From: Flavobacterium panacis | GTDB lineage: Bacteria; Bacteroidota; Bacteroidia; Flavobacteriales; Flavobacteriaceae | Length of the DNA stretch: 64,000 nt | Assembly: GCF_024649945.1 (NCBI RefSeq) | Contig: NZ_JANKMS010000012.1 | Span: 1 to 64,000, forward strand | Direction of reading: 5' to 3' | Shown: positions 7,384-16,538 of the stretch, one piece after another | Position numbering within the stretch: the stretch's first letter is position 1 | Layout of the letters: the number at the start of each line of letters is the position of its first letter | Made by a program: the position numbers and the translations under genes | Notes under the pieces: generated by a model | Told to the model about the DNA's origin: nothing | The model's database searches: none | Seen by the model: only the letters and a program-made list of their open reading frames with translations

Positions 7384-9225
7384 ATGTATCACCTAATTAG
7401 ATTACCACATTTACGTATTTTTTTTAGAAAAACAATGAATTACAATTCCTTTTTTTCAGACAATAACCTTGTACTTACATTGTGTAAGTACAGGGCTAAA
7501 GTTGCAAATAAAAGACATGAAAAGCATATGCTGAGAAATGTAAGTTTGCATGAAAGAACTAATAAGATTTTAAGCTCAGAAAGTGATCCTGAATTTAATG
7601 AATTAAGAAAGTTATTTCCCAATAGGAGACAATGGATTCAATTGAAACAGTCAGAAAGAAAATCTTGTAAAGATAGTATCAAGATTAATCAATTAAGACT
7701 ATACAAAACTTATATTTTAACAAAAAAAAATATTAAAGAAGAGAAAATTATTGCTCCAGATTGGTATTTAGCTCTTATGGAATATGTGCAAAGTATTCAA
7801 GATACCATTTTTAATATAGAAACGTCTAATCACGTAATCAATAGTCCAGAAATACGGGGTATAAAGAAAAAAGTCAAGCTGAAAGATGATGGAAAAAAAA
7901 TTCTAATTTGCCGACCAATCGCTTTGTATGATATAAAAGATAAAATCATTTGTTCACTAACAGCTAAATACTTTACCCATTTTTTTGAATATGCTTTTTT
8001 AGATTGTTCTTATGCTTTTCGAGCAAAGAGGAAAGATAATAATGTTCGAACTCATCATGATTGTATAGAGAAAATAATTGAAAAAAGAAAAAAAGAAAAG
8101 GATTTATGGGTTGCTGAATGTGACATCCAAAAATTTTTTGATACTGTACAGCATGATTATCTCATGAAAGTTTTTAATGAGCTTTCTTTAAGAATAGAAT
8201 CACAAAGTGGAGTGGCTTTAGATAGTAAATCGAAAAAAGTTTTTCAATTATTTTTAGATTCATTTTCGTTTCAGGATAATGTTTTGATATTAAATAATGA
8301 CAAAGAATGGTTTAGTGAACGTGGACTTCCCGATGGTAATTTTGATTGGGTAGAAAAGGAATTGAATGAAAAATTTGGAGAAAATTATACAATAAACCAC
8401 AGAATTGGAGTACCACAAGGAAATGCAATTTCCTGCTTTATTTCAAATCTTATTCTTCATAATGTTGATGAAAAAATTTTAGGAAATAAAGATGATGTTT
8501 TTTATATAAGATATTGTGATGATATGGTTTTAATGCATCCAGAGGAAAAAGTTTGTCACGAAAACTTAGAAATTTTTATGCGCAGTTTGCATGAAAATTT
8601 CCTTCTATATCATGAACCTAAAAAAACTATAAATTATAGTTTGCGTAAAAATAGTTTGAAGTTTTGGAAAAATAAATCTAAACTGCCGTTTTATTGGGGT
8701 GATAAGCATGTGAATGAAAATAATATTCCATGGGTTTCATTTGTCGGGTATCAACTAGATTTTTATGGAAGAATAAGAGTTAGAAAAGCAACGCTAAAAA
8801 AAGAAACAAAGAAACAAACTGCTACTGCTCAGAAATTATTGAAATCTTTAGGTAAGTTAAATAGAAGAGATCAAATTGATGAAATGAAATCTAGAGTGAC
8901 AATAAATCAAATGGTTGCCACATTGCAGAAAAAACTAATTTCGATGTCAGTTGGAAGGATTAATTTATTGAATCATAAAGATCCTGAGCAACAGGGATTG
9001 TGTTGGACAAATGGATTTAAAATCTTAAATAAAAATAAAATTACTGTATCCCAATTAAAATATTTAGATAGAAGAAGGAGAACACAGCTCAAAAGATTAC
9101 CAATCGAATTAAAAAATATAAAACGAAGAATAATTAAAAAACCCGCTTTAAAAGGTATTTTAGATGAATTAGGTTTTAAAGGAGCAGCTTTTAGTTATTA
9201 TAATTTTCTCAAACATAAAAAGTAA
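7384..9225 (+). CDS. reverse transcriptase, unassigned bacterial type
   Basis: A 613-residue RNA-directed DNA polymerase. RT motifs are in order: RPIALYDIKDKII near residue 177, ECDIQKFFDTVQ near 246, GVPQGNAISCFISNLIL near 341 and the catalytic IRYCDDMV (YCDD) near 376. The C-terminal 200 residues are basic and helical (for example LDRRRRTQLKRL) and resemble a thumb plus extra domain. I see no maturase or HNH endonuclease domain and no group II intron domain V downstream, and YCDD with this length does not look like a classical retron or a diversity-generating element. The start could also be the ATG at 7435. Its neighbours are the divergent primase-like gene and a structured RNA starting 43 bp after the stop. 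Confidence 0.85.
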   Translation: MYHLIRLPHLRIFFRKTMNYNSFFSDNNLVLTLCKYRAKVANKRHEKHMLRNVSLHERTNKILSSESDPEFNELRKLFPNRRQWIQLKQSERKSCKDSIKINQLRLYKTYILTKKNIKEEKIIAPDWYLALMEYVQSIQDTIFNIETSNHVINSPEIRGIKKKVKLKDDGKKILICRPIALYDIKDKIICSLTAKYFTHFFEYAFLDCSYAFRAKRKDNNVRTHHDCIEKIIEKRKKEKDLWVAECDIQKFFDTVQHDYLMKVFNELSLRIESQSGVALDSKSKKVFQLFLDSFSFQDNVLILNNDKEWFSERGLPDGNFDWVEKELNEKFGENYTINHRIGVPQGNAISCFISNLILHNVDEKILGNKDDVFYIRYCDDMVLMHPEEKVCHENLEIFMRSLHENFLLYHEPKKTINYSLRKNSLKFWKNKSKLPFYWGDKHVNENNIPWVSFVGYQLDFYGRIRVRKATLKKETKKQTATAQKLLKSLGKLNRRDQIDEMKSRVTINQMVATLQKKLISMSVGRINLLNHKDPEQQGLCWTNGFKILNKNKITVSQLKYLDRRRRTQLKRLPIELKNIKRRIIKKPALKGILDELGFKGAAFSYYNFLKHKK

Positions 9226-9256
9226 GTTTTTTCTTTATTTTTTTTAAATAAAAGAA

Positions 9257-9264
9257 TATCTTTG
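9257..9264 (+). promoter_or_regulatory. predicted -7 element for structured RNA
   Basis: TATCTTTG fits the TAnnTTTG consensus exactly. No clear -33 TTTG was seen at the right distance. The predicted start lies near 9270, at the foot of the first helix of the RNA described next. Confidence 0.5.
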
Positions 9265-9267
9265 CGA

Positions 9268-9403
9268 TGCAAAACAATCAAAGGAGTAATCCTTAAACTT
9301 TTTTTAAGTTAACATAAACGAATACCTCGTCACGGTGAAGGAACAGGAAACTGTCCTAAATCATTCCTTTGAATGTTTTGCACACCTAAAGCGAGGTATT
9401 CGT
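9268..9403 (+). ncRNA. structured RNA with predicted pseudoknot
   Basis: Two long pairings interleave. Segment A, TGCAAAACAATCAAAGGA (9268-9285), pairs with 9365-9382 at 17 of 18 positions. Segment B, ACGAATACCTCG (9318-9329), pairs perfectly with CGAGGTATTCGT (9392-9403). The order A-B-A'-B' is a pseudoknot topology if both form. Between them are a hairpin with a GAAA tetraloop (ACAG GAAA CTGT, 9343-9354) and CTTAAA/TTTAAG (9292-9308). The RNA ends 19 bp before the ATG at 9423. It could be a cis-regulatory leader for that gene, or an RNA partner of the reverse transcriptase just upstream. I do not recognise it as a known riboswitch. Confidence 0.65.
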
Positions 9404-9422
9404 GCATCTAAAATTTTCTATT

Positions 9423-9701
9423 ATGCAAAAAGAAAATCAAAAACCAACACATCGTGATGTAGTGCCATCCGTACTTAATTTCCTTTCAGACGAGATGTTT
9501 GATGGAGATTACAAAGAACAGCCCATGTATTTGCAGGAAATCTTCGAGCTCCTCATGCATACAGAATTTGGCGACGATCAACATTTAAGGCAAAAAATGC
9601 TAAGCTGCTTACGAACAAGCAGAAATCTGGCAGAAACTTTAGCCCCGTTTTCAGAGAAGCAAATTCATAAGGCTTGTGCCAGTTTAAAAACAATTCAATA
9701 A
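9423..9701 (+). CDS. small conserved hypothetical protein
   Basis: A 92-residue, soluble, probably all-helical protein (for example LQEIFELLMHTEFGDD and LRQKMLSCLRTSRNLAETL). I do not recognise a named family. The ATG at 9423 is preferred to an upstream ATG at 9402 that lies inside the B' strand of the structured RNA. A GC-rich terminator follows 9 bp after the stop, so leader plus gene form one self-contained transcription unit. Confidence 0.65.
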   Translation: MQKENQKPTHRDVVPSVLNFLSDEMFDGDYKEQPMYLQEIFELLMHTEFGDDQHLRQKMLSCLRTSRNLAETLAPFSEKQIHKACASLKTIQ

Positions 9702-9710
9702 AAACAGAAA

Positions 9711-9737
9711 ACCCTGCAAATATCTAGTTTGCAGGGT
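9711..9737 (+). terminator. intrinsic terminator
   Basis: ACCCTGCAAA (9711-9720) pairs perfectly with TTTGCAGGGT (9728-9737), followed by ATTTT. Confidence 0.85.
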
Positions 9738-9772
9738 ATTTTAACGTTATAAGTCAGTAATAGAATAATTCG

Positions 9773-9780
9773 TATCTTTG
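9773..9780 (+). promoter_or_regulatory. predicted -7 element
   Basis: TATCTTTG lies 13 bp before the ATG at 9794, which would leave a very short leader. No good -33 element was found. Confidence 0.4.
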
Positions 9781-9793
9781 AACTTTAAATTTC

Positions 9794-10420
9794 ATGAAAA
9801 ATGAACTACAAAATATCATTTCAGGAAAGAGCCAAGTTAGGCATGGAGATACTATCCAAACAATCTCCCGTTACCTTAGAAAAAGCAAGAGCCCAAGCGG
9901 AACGTTTGAGTCAAGCAAGCAAATCAAAAGTGAAGAAACAGCGTTAATAAAACAATTTTGTAATCGAAATAGCTTTTGGATTACTTCGATAAATATCAAT
10001 GCTTTTATTTCCTCAGGAGCCGAACAGAAAGTTTACCTCCAAAACAAGCATAAAGTAATAAAACTAAACGATGGTATTTATTACGAAACTTGGGAAGACT
10101 ATTTAAATAATTTATTGCTCAATAATTATTTTTTTTCAGATACTGCATATCAGTTAGTTGGATTTTATGAACAAGATGATGTGCTTTTTGCTGTGGTAGA
10201 ACAAAAGTTTGCGGAATCTGATGCGGATACAGAATTAGAAAACGTAAAAGATTTTTTAGCTTCAAATGGTTTTCTAAACACTCGAAATAATGATTATTTT
10301 AATCCTGAGTTAGGAATTATTCTGGAAGATTTGCATGACGAAAATGTTTTGACTTTTCAAGATGCTTTATTTTTTATCGACACTGTTTTCTATATAACAA
10401 AACAATTTTATAAAGAATAA
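9794..10420 (+). CDS. putative polyvalent-type protein kinase domain protein
   Basis: A 208-residue protein. After a variable N-terminus of about 65 residues comes a kinase-like block: FISSGAEQKVYLQ (glycine-loop equivalent), KHKVIKLNDG with the candidate ATP-binding Lys, YLNNLLLNNYFFSDTAYQLVGF, and LGIILEDLHDENVL near residue 175, which resembles the catalytic H-D-x-x-x-x-N loop of aminoglycoside-kinase-like proteins. These features match what I remember of the 'polyvalent protein kinase' family found on mobile elements and polyvalent phage proteins. The protein is shorter than a full kinase, so activity is uncertain. The gene stands alone between two terminators. Confidence 0.6.
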   Translation: MKNELQNIISGKSQVRHGDTIQTISRYLRKSKSPSGTFESSKQIKSEETALIKQFCNRNSFWITSININAFISSGAEQKVYLQNKHKVIKLNDGIYYETWEDYLNNLLLNNYFFSDTAYQLVGFYEQDDVLFAVVEQKFAESDADTELENVKDFLASNGFLNTRNNDYFNPELGIILEDLHDENVLTFQDALFFIDTVFYITKQFYKE

Positions 10421-10454
10421 AAATCAGTTAAAGATAGTACCAATAAAAACCCAA

Positions 10455-10488
10455 ACCCTGCCAATACCAATTGGCGGGGTATTTTTTT
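10455..10488 (+). terminator. intrinsic terminator
   Basis: ACCCTGCCAA (10455-10464) pairs with TTGGCGGGGT (10471-10480) with one G-T pair, followed by ATTTTTTT. Confidence 0.85.
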
Positions 10489-10603
10489 GACATCAAATCG
10501 TACTTTTATTTCGGAGATTTTTTAACATTTAAAAGACGTTATTTTAAGAAAAAATCGTTTTAAAATTCTTACATTACCGCTTCAAAAATAAAAGCCGATA
10601 ACG

Positions 10604-11038
10604 ATGAATATAAGCATCTCAGTTAAACAATTAGGAAGAAAACATCCTATTCTTCATGAAAAAATAATCAGTTTAGATAATACCACTTCAATCGTTACTG
10701 TTCGTACTTTCTTAGAATTAATCGTAAAGAATCAGGTCGAACTTTTTCACGCTTCCTCATTTGAGTTTGAAGACGAAGATAAAATCCATCTTCCAAAAGA
10801 AAATTATCTTCCTATTTTGACCGATACCGGAAAAGTAGGTTTTGGTGCACTTTATAATCACAACAAAGTAGATTTGGCCAAAGCGCAGGAAAATGCCATC
10901 GTTGCTTTTGAAGACGGCTTATACGCAGTTTTCTACGGCGATGACCAACTCGAAACACTCTCCCAAGAAATCGATTTATCCAAAAACAAATCTATCACTT
11001 TTATCAGACTGACTTTCTTGGCAGGAAGTTATTGGTAA
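10604..11038 (+). CDS. hypothetical protein preceding the DUF4132 gene
   Basis: A 144-residue soluble protein with a strand-rich start (MNISISVKQLGRKHPILHE) and a C-terminal block (FEDGLYAVFYGDDQLETL, ITFIRLTFLAGSYW). I recognise no domain with a known function. It precedes the DUF4132 gene by 114 bp in the same direction, and the short intergenic region has no terminator, so the two are probably co-transcribed. It is likely a small partner of the DUF4132/WGR/SWIM proteins; this is inferred from position only. Confidence 0.65.
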   Translation: MNISISVKQLGRKHPILHEKIISLDNTTSIVTVRTFLELIVKNQVELFHASSFEFEDEDKIHLPKENYLPILTDTGKVGFGALYNHNKVDLAKAQENAIVAFEDGLYAVFYGDDQLETLSQEIDLSKNKSITFIRLTFLAGSYW

Positions 11039-11152
11039 AATCAAAAAATCAATGACAATTGCAAAAATCAAATGCAATGTCAATTTCAAAATTTAAAGGA
11101 TTTTAAGGATCATTTTCAATTCTAAAATCTGAAATCAAAAATCTAAATAATT

Positions 11153-14100
11153 ATGACAATTGAAGATCTTTTAAAAGGCAAAGTAGTTGAGAAACCAATT
11201 AAAAAATTAAGAAAAGAACTGGAAGAAATTCTAAACAGCAATCTGGTTAGCAAGTTGTTTTCTGGAACAAAACTAAAAAAAGAAGTTGCTGAGTTTGGCT
11301 TAGAATTGGTTAAACTTAAGGATAACGATAGCTACAATCATTACATTTCTTTAGGCTCTAAAGAGGCAGGGAAATTTGCAACATTGCTAAAAGAGGATGT
11401 ATGGGAAGATAAGAACTATTATGATCTTTTAGTTTATTTCTTTGGAGAGGAGAATGCCGTTTATGTAAAAGAAGCTTGGAATAGATTGCCAAAGAAAATG
11501 TATCAGACAGGTTATGCCAGACGATCTTTTAGGGCTCCAAATCATAAAAAATATTTACTGGTAAATCAGATTAACTTTCTTAGCTCTGCACTTAGTAACG
11601 CAAGTAAATATAATTATCAGGAAGGGACCACTTTATTTTATAATTTGAGTATTGAAGATCAGATTCGTTATGATACAGAGGTTTCAAACGCTCCTAATCA
11701 ATTCATGATTTGGTCTGCTGCGTTGGATTGTGGAAAAGAAAACCTTTTTCAATTGTTTGAAGATATTATTTTCAATAAAGATGCACACGGAAAAGTTTCC
11801 AGAAATATCATCAAAGCACTTCTAAACAGCGAGAAAAAAGAAAACTGGGAACTGGTAGAAAAATTATTGTTGGCAGCACAACGTCAGGAAGGTTTACGCC
11901 AGACTATCTTAGAAGCGTTGGACGAAACGAGTATTGGAGCTTTGCAATTCATGATAAAAGTGCTTATTGACAATAAAATGACTCGTTTTTCATCGGTGGT
12001 AAGAGCAATTGATACATGGACAGGCTTGGGCTGGGATTCTGAAAAAGAAACGACGGTTCGTAATATTTTGGATTTGGCTTACGGTTATTTTTCGAATCCT
12101 GAAACTATTCCGGCAGGGATTCGCAGTAAAAATAATAATGAAGCCTATATGGCGCTTTGGGTTCAGGGTGTTTTAGATGTAGAAAAAACGGTTCCGTATC
12201 TGCATGAATTAGTTGAAAAAGGTTCAGTCGAAAAGAAATGTCTCGCCTTGAAATTTGCTGGAGAAACCCAAGATCCTTATATCGAAATGCCGCTTTATTT
12301 TAAAGTTTTGGACGATGAAAATCTTCAGGTTCTGGCATTTGCCGTACCAAGAATAGATTCATTATTGAATGCCAATACGAGTACGAAATTTTATATTGAA
12401 AATCCTGATTATCCAGATTTCTTCAACAAAGTATATAATCTTGCCGAATCAATAACCGTAAAAGAAAAAACTTTTGAAGGAAAAGTATTTTCATGGCTTA
12501 ATGCCAAATTCGAAAAAGATACTTTGTATTCGGCAGCCATTAATCTAATTGGAGATCATAGTGATAGATTAGATCTTATTTTGAATCAGTTCGAAAGTTT
12601 TTCAATCAATTTAAGAGAAAAAGTAACCCGTCAGATTCTGGGCGATTTCTACTGTTATTCTTTTTATTATTTAAAAAGCAATAACGAAAAAGAGAAAAAA
12701 GAACCAACCGATTTCCAAAGAAGTTTCGCTTTACGAATCCTGAAAGACAGAGGAGAATCTCTGGTAGCTTCGGCAATAAATACATTAAATGATTTGAGTT
12801 TGAGCGCCGACGAATTGGCTATTTTTCAGGAATTGTACAAACGTAAAAACTCCAATTTAAAGAAAAATCTAACTGCAATTTTACTGAAACAAGGAGAGCC
12901 ACAAATAACTTCTTTTGTAGATGCTATTCTAGAAAAAGGCGATTTGGAACAGCGTATGTCGGCTTTGGATATTATGCTTCAACTTCAGAAAAACAGTAAG
13001 CTAACAGATAAAGTAAATGATTGGGTAAAAGAATATTCGGCAAGGCCAAAAATTACCGAAAAAGAAACCAAGTTTATTGAGCAATTAGAACCTTCGCAAA
13101 AGAAAAATCTCCTAAGCGCCGAAAACGGATACGGATTTTTTAATCCAAATGAAATTTCGCCTTATGAATTGCCAAAACCTGTTTCAGATTCCTTGTATTC
13201 TCAAGCAGTAAAAGAAGAGGAGTATGGTTTCTCCAAATCGATGTCGCATATTAAAACAGAGATTTCGAAATTGTATAAATTGTATGAAGAAAATCGAAAT
13301 TATGAATACGAAATCGAAAATTACGATAACAGTAAATCGACCGTTTTATTGGGCAATACTTTCAGAGAAATAAAATATCTGAAAGACGAAAAAGATGCTG
13401 AGGTAGTTGCAACAAATTATCCTTTATATGAAGTTTGGGAAAATTGGTTTCAAAATTCAGGATTAGCAGAAAGAGATTTGTTTTTAATAACATTAGTAAA
13501 CAATTGTGATCGAAAAATCTGGCGTGATTTTCTGGATAAGCATGTTTTTTATTATAAAGAATTATTACCACACCAAAACAAAAGAGGTTACGATTGGGAT
13601 AATGCTGTTTTAAATATTTTGAACGCTTTACAGCTAAAATATGCCTTTACAGAAAAAACAGATTTTTTAATTGATGCCTGCAGCACTTTGTATGCTAATC
13701 TTCCGCAATCTATTTTGGAGTATGAGTACAAACCATCTAAAGATGAATATTACTATAATTCAAATAATGGAAATGGTTGGCAAAATCAGGGCTTTTTTGA
13801 TGTTTACCTACATAAAATTGGTTTAGGAAATTTAACACCAGAACAAGAAAGTAAAGTCTGGAAGCTGTACAGATGGAGGCAATTAAACGGGCTTGAAAGA
13901 AATATTTCGTACAACAGGCCTCCAATTCATTTGTATTGCACCGCTTTTAAACAACAATTAATTACAGAAGGCGAATTGTATGAAGGAATTCTGGAACCAG
14001 AAAGAATTTCTGTTTTAACCAGCGAAAGCAAGCATTACAGACATTACGGAAGTGAAGAATTGCTTAAAACATTCCCATTTCTGGTGCCAATGATTGATAA

Positions 14101-16228
14101 AATCAGAGAAGCATTTTTGGATATTGAAGTCAAAAGAGGTGATTCGAATACTTCGGTTACACCTTTGGTTCAGAGTTTCCAGAAAATATTTGGAATCAAT
14201 CGTTTGGTCGAAATGCTTACGGCACTTGGAAAAGCAAGTTTGTACAAAGGTTATATTTACTCGTGGAGTTATACCGAATTGACCAAACAAAAACTGTTTA
14301 GTTATTTGCTGAAAAGATGTTATCCGTTAGAATCAGATACACAGGAAATTTTTAATAATGTGGTTAAAAAAGCCAAAATATCTGAAGAAAGATTAATTCA
14401 AACGGCTATTTATGCGCCACAATGGCAAAAATTAATCAGCAATTATTTAGACTGGAAAGGTTTAGACGAAGGAATCTGGTGGTTTCATGCCCATACTAAA
14501 ACGGCAAGTTATAGCGCTGTAAATTCTGAATTGGAAAGTGAAGTAGCGAAGTTTTCGTCAATCGATTTGCAAGATTTTAAAGATGGAGCGGTTGATAAAG
14601 ACTGGTTTATTTCGGCTTATAAAAAATTAGGAAAAGCAAAATGGGAACTTTTATATGAATCTGCGAAATACGTAACCGACGGAAACGGACATAGACGTGC
14701 ACGATTATATGCTGATACAATCACGGGAGATTTGAAAATTAGAGAAGTTACGGCCAAAGTAAAAGACAAACGTGATCAGGATTATTTAAGAGTTTACGGA
14801 TTGGTTCCGTTAAGTAAAGCGAGTCCAGAAAAAGATATTTTGGCGCGTTACGAATATTTACAGCAGTTTAAAAAAGAAAGCAAAGAATTCGGTTCGATGA
14901 AACAAGCGAGCGAAGCTTTGGCAATTCGCGTGGCGCTAGAAAACTTAGCGAGAAATGCGGGTTATCCAGATCCAGTGCGTTTGACTTGGGCAATGGAAAC
15001 GAAGCAAGTTCAGAATATTTTATCAAAAGAAACCGAAGTGGTTTTAGATGATTTTACGATTAGCTTGGTCATCAATAAAGAAGGAAAAGCCGATTTGGTA
15101 ACTTATAAAGCAGGTAAAGAATTAAAATCGGTTCCGCCGAAATACAAAAAAGACAAAGGCATTCTGGAATTAACGAATTACAGAAAAACCATGCGTGAAC
15201 AATGGACACGTTCGAGAAAAGGTTTGGAGGAAAGTATGATTCGTGGCGATGAGTTTTTATTCGCAGAAATGCAAAACCTTTTTGAACATCCCATTATTTC
15301 AAAACATCTGGAGAAATTAGTTTTTATTTCTAATGACAATCAGATTGGTTTTTATGTCGATGGAAGTTTAGTAACTGGTTTAGGTGAAATGATTTCGTTA
15401 AACGAAAAACAGACTTTTAGAATCGCACACTGTTTTGATTTGCATAAAAATAACGTTTGGGTAGATTACCAGAAATATTGTTTTGATAATAAATTGCAAC
15501 AGCCGTTTAAACAAGTTTTCAGAGAATTGTATGTTCCAACGCCAGACGAATTGAAAGAGAAATCTATTTCAAGACGTTATGCAGGACATCAGGTTCAGCC
15601 AAACCAAACTTTGGCTTTATTGAAAACAAGAGGATGGAAAGTTGATTACGAAGAAGGATTGCAGAAAGTTTTCCATAGAGAAGGTTATCAGGTAAAAATG
15701 TATGCCATGGCAGATTGGTTTTCGCCAGCAGATGTTGAGGCGCCGACTTTAGAAACGATTGAATTCCATTCTTTAAAAGATTATAAAAACATCGCTTTTG
15801 AAGATATAAATCCGAGGATTTTCTCAGAAGTAATGCGAGATATTGATTTGGTCGTAAGCGTTGCCCACGTTGGAGGCGTAGATCCAGAAGCAAGTCATTC
15901 TTCAATTGAAATGAGAGCCGTTTTATTGAGAGAAACATTGAGATTGTTTAAAGTGAAAAATGTTGAAATCAAAGAGAACCACGCCATCATAAAAGGAAAA
16001 CTAGCCAATTACAGTGTACATTTAGGAAGCGCGGTTGTACATCAGCTTCCTGGTAAATATTTGTCGGTTCTTCCAATTCATTCGCAACACAGAGGACGTT
16101 TGTTCCTTCCGTTTGCAGATGATGATCCGAAATCAGCTGAGGTAATGTCTAAAGTTTTATTGTTTGCAAAAGACAATGAAATTCAGGATCCAACTATTTT
16201 GAGCCAGATTGATAAGACGTACGCTTAA
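11153..16228 (+). CDS. DUF4132 domain protein, MolR/YehI-related
   Basis: A very large soluble protein of 1691 residues. The N-terminal two thirds are repetitive helices of HEAT/ARM type (repeated blocks such as IIKALLNSEKKENWELVEKL and VEKKCLALKFAGETQDPY), with no signal peptide. The DUF4132 block is near residues 1180-1380 (KIREVTAKVKDKRDQDYLRV and YPDPVRLTWAMETKQ). The C-terminal part ends in a conserved-looking VSVAHVGGVDPEASHSS and LPGKYLSVLPIHSQHRGRLF. E. coli MolR and YehI are distant relatives; their function is unclear. It heads a row with a WGR protein and a SWIM protein, which suggests a multi-subunit complex acting on nucleic acid. Confidence 0.82.
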   Translation: MTIEDLLKGKVVEKPIKKLRKELEEILNSNLVSKLFSGTKLKKEVAEFGLELVKLKDNDSYNHYISLGSKEAGKFATLLKEDVWEDKNYYDLLVYFFGEENAVYVKEAWNRLPKKMYQTGYARRSFRAPNHKKYLLVNQINFLSSALSNASKYNYQEGTTLFYNLSIEDQIRYDTEVSNAPNQFMIWSAALDCGKENLFQLFEDIIFNKDAHGKVSRNIIKALLNSEKKENWELVEKLLLAAQRQEGLRQTILEALDETSIGALQFMIKVLIDNKMTRFSSVVRAIDTWTGLGWDSEKETTVRNILDLAYGYFSNPETIPAGIRSKNNNEAYMALWVQGVLDVEKTVPYLHELVEKGSVEKKCLALKFAGETQDPYIEMPLYFKVLDDENLQVLAFAVPRIDSLLNANTSTKFYIENPDYPDFFNKVYNLAESITVKEKTFEGKVFSWLNAKFEKDTLYSAAINLIGDHSDRLDLILNQFESFSINLREKVTRQILGDFYCYSFYYLKSNNEKEKKEPTDFQRSFALRILKDRGESLVASAINTLNDLSLSADELAIFQELYKRKNSNLKKNLTAILLKQGEPQITSFVDAILEKGDLEQRMSALDIMLQLQKNSKLTDKVNDWVKEYSARPKITEKETKFIEQLEPSQKKNLLSAENGYGFFNPNEISPYELPKPVSDSLYSQAVKEEEYGFSKSMSHIKTEISKLYKLYEENRNYEYEIENYDNSKSTVLLGNTFREIKYLKDEKDAEVVATNYPLYEVWENWFQNSGLAERDLFLITLVNNCDRKIWRDFLDKHVFYYKELLPHQNKRGYDWDNAVLNILNALQLKYAFTEKTDFLIDACSTLYANLPQSILEYEYKPSKDEYYYNSNNGNGWQNQGFFDVYLHKIGLGNLTPEQESKVWKLYRWRQLNGLERNISYNRPPIHLYCTAFKQQLITEGELYEGILEPERISVLTSESKHYRHYGSEELLKTFPFLVPMIDKIREAFLDIEVKRGDSNTSVTPLVQSFQKIFGINRLVEMLTALGKASLYKGYIYSWSYTELTKQKLFSYLLKRCYPLESDTQEIFNNVVKKAKISEERLIQTAIYAPQWQKLISNYLDWKGLDEGIWWFHAHTKTASYSAVNSELESEVAKFSSIDLQDFKDGAVDKDWFISAYKKLGKAKWELLYESAKYVTDGNGHRRARLYADTITGDLKIREVTAKVKDKRDQDYLRVYGLVPLSKASPEKDILARYEYLQQFKKESKEFGSMKQASEALAIRVALENLARNAGYPDPVRLTWAMETKQVQNILSKETEVVLDDFTISLVINKEGKADLVTYKAGKELKSVPPKYKKDKGILELTNYRKTMREQWTRSRKGLEESMIRGDEFLFAEMQNLFEHPIISKHLEKLVFISNDNQIGFYVDGSLVTGLGEMISLNEKQTFRIAHCFDLHKNNVWVDYQKYCFDNKLQQPFKQVFRELYVPTPDELKEKSISRRYAGHQVQPNQTLALLKTRGWKVDYEEGLQKVFHREGYQVKMYAMADWFSPADVEAPTLETIEFHSLKDYKNIAFEDINPRIFSEVMRDIDLVVSVAHVGGVDPEASHSSIEMRAVLLRETLRLFKVKNVEIKENHAIIKGKLANYSVHLGSAVVHQLPGKYLSVLPIHSQHRGRLFLPFADDDPKSAEVMSKVLLFAKDNEIQDPTILSQIDKTYA

Positions 16229-16234
16229 AAAACA

Positions 16235-16503
16235 AACGTTTCCCACGGTTGAAACCGTGGGCAATGTTTAAAAATAGGGAGAAAATAAAAATCCGTTTAA
16301 ATCTGCGTTTTCGCTAGAGCGAATCCGTAAAATCCGCGTCTGATTTTTGCGTATTTTGAATCAGCAAAATAGGAATGCAATCCCAACATAACGTTTCCCA
16401 CGGTTGAATCCGTGGGTAATGTTTAAAAATAGGGCAGGAAATAAAATTCCGTTTAAATCTGCGTTTTCGCTAGAGCGAATCCGTAAAATCTGCGTCTAAA
16501 AAT
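16235..16503. repeat. two tandem intergenic repeat units with hairpins
   Basis: The 310-bp gap between the DUF4132 and WGR genes holds two similar units offset by 155 bp (from 16235 and from 16390). Each has the hairpin CCCACGG-6 nt-CCGTGGG, then GTTTAAAAATAGGG, GTTTAAATCTGCG and a second hairpin TTCGCT-AG-AGCGAA. No ORF of note lies inside. The units are related to the CTGCG words at the left end of the window. Confidence 0.75.
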
Positions 16504-16538
16504 TACGTACATTTAAAATCTTTCAGAAAAAGAAAAGA

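Noticed and set aside
7236..9422. Retron or group II intron
   Set aside because: No msr/msd-type RNA with flanking a1/a2 repeats was recognised upstream of the RT, and no catalytic domain V hairpin or maturase X/HNH domain was found downstream.
15564..15938. 124-codon minus-strand ORF and similar antisense frames inside the large genes
   Set aside because: They are shadows of the DUF4132, WGR, SPFH and antiporter genes without family resemblance or leaders.
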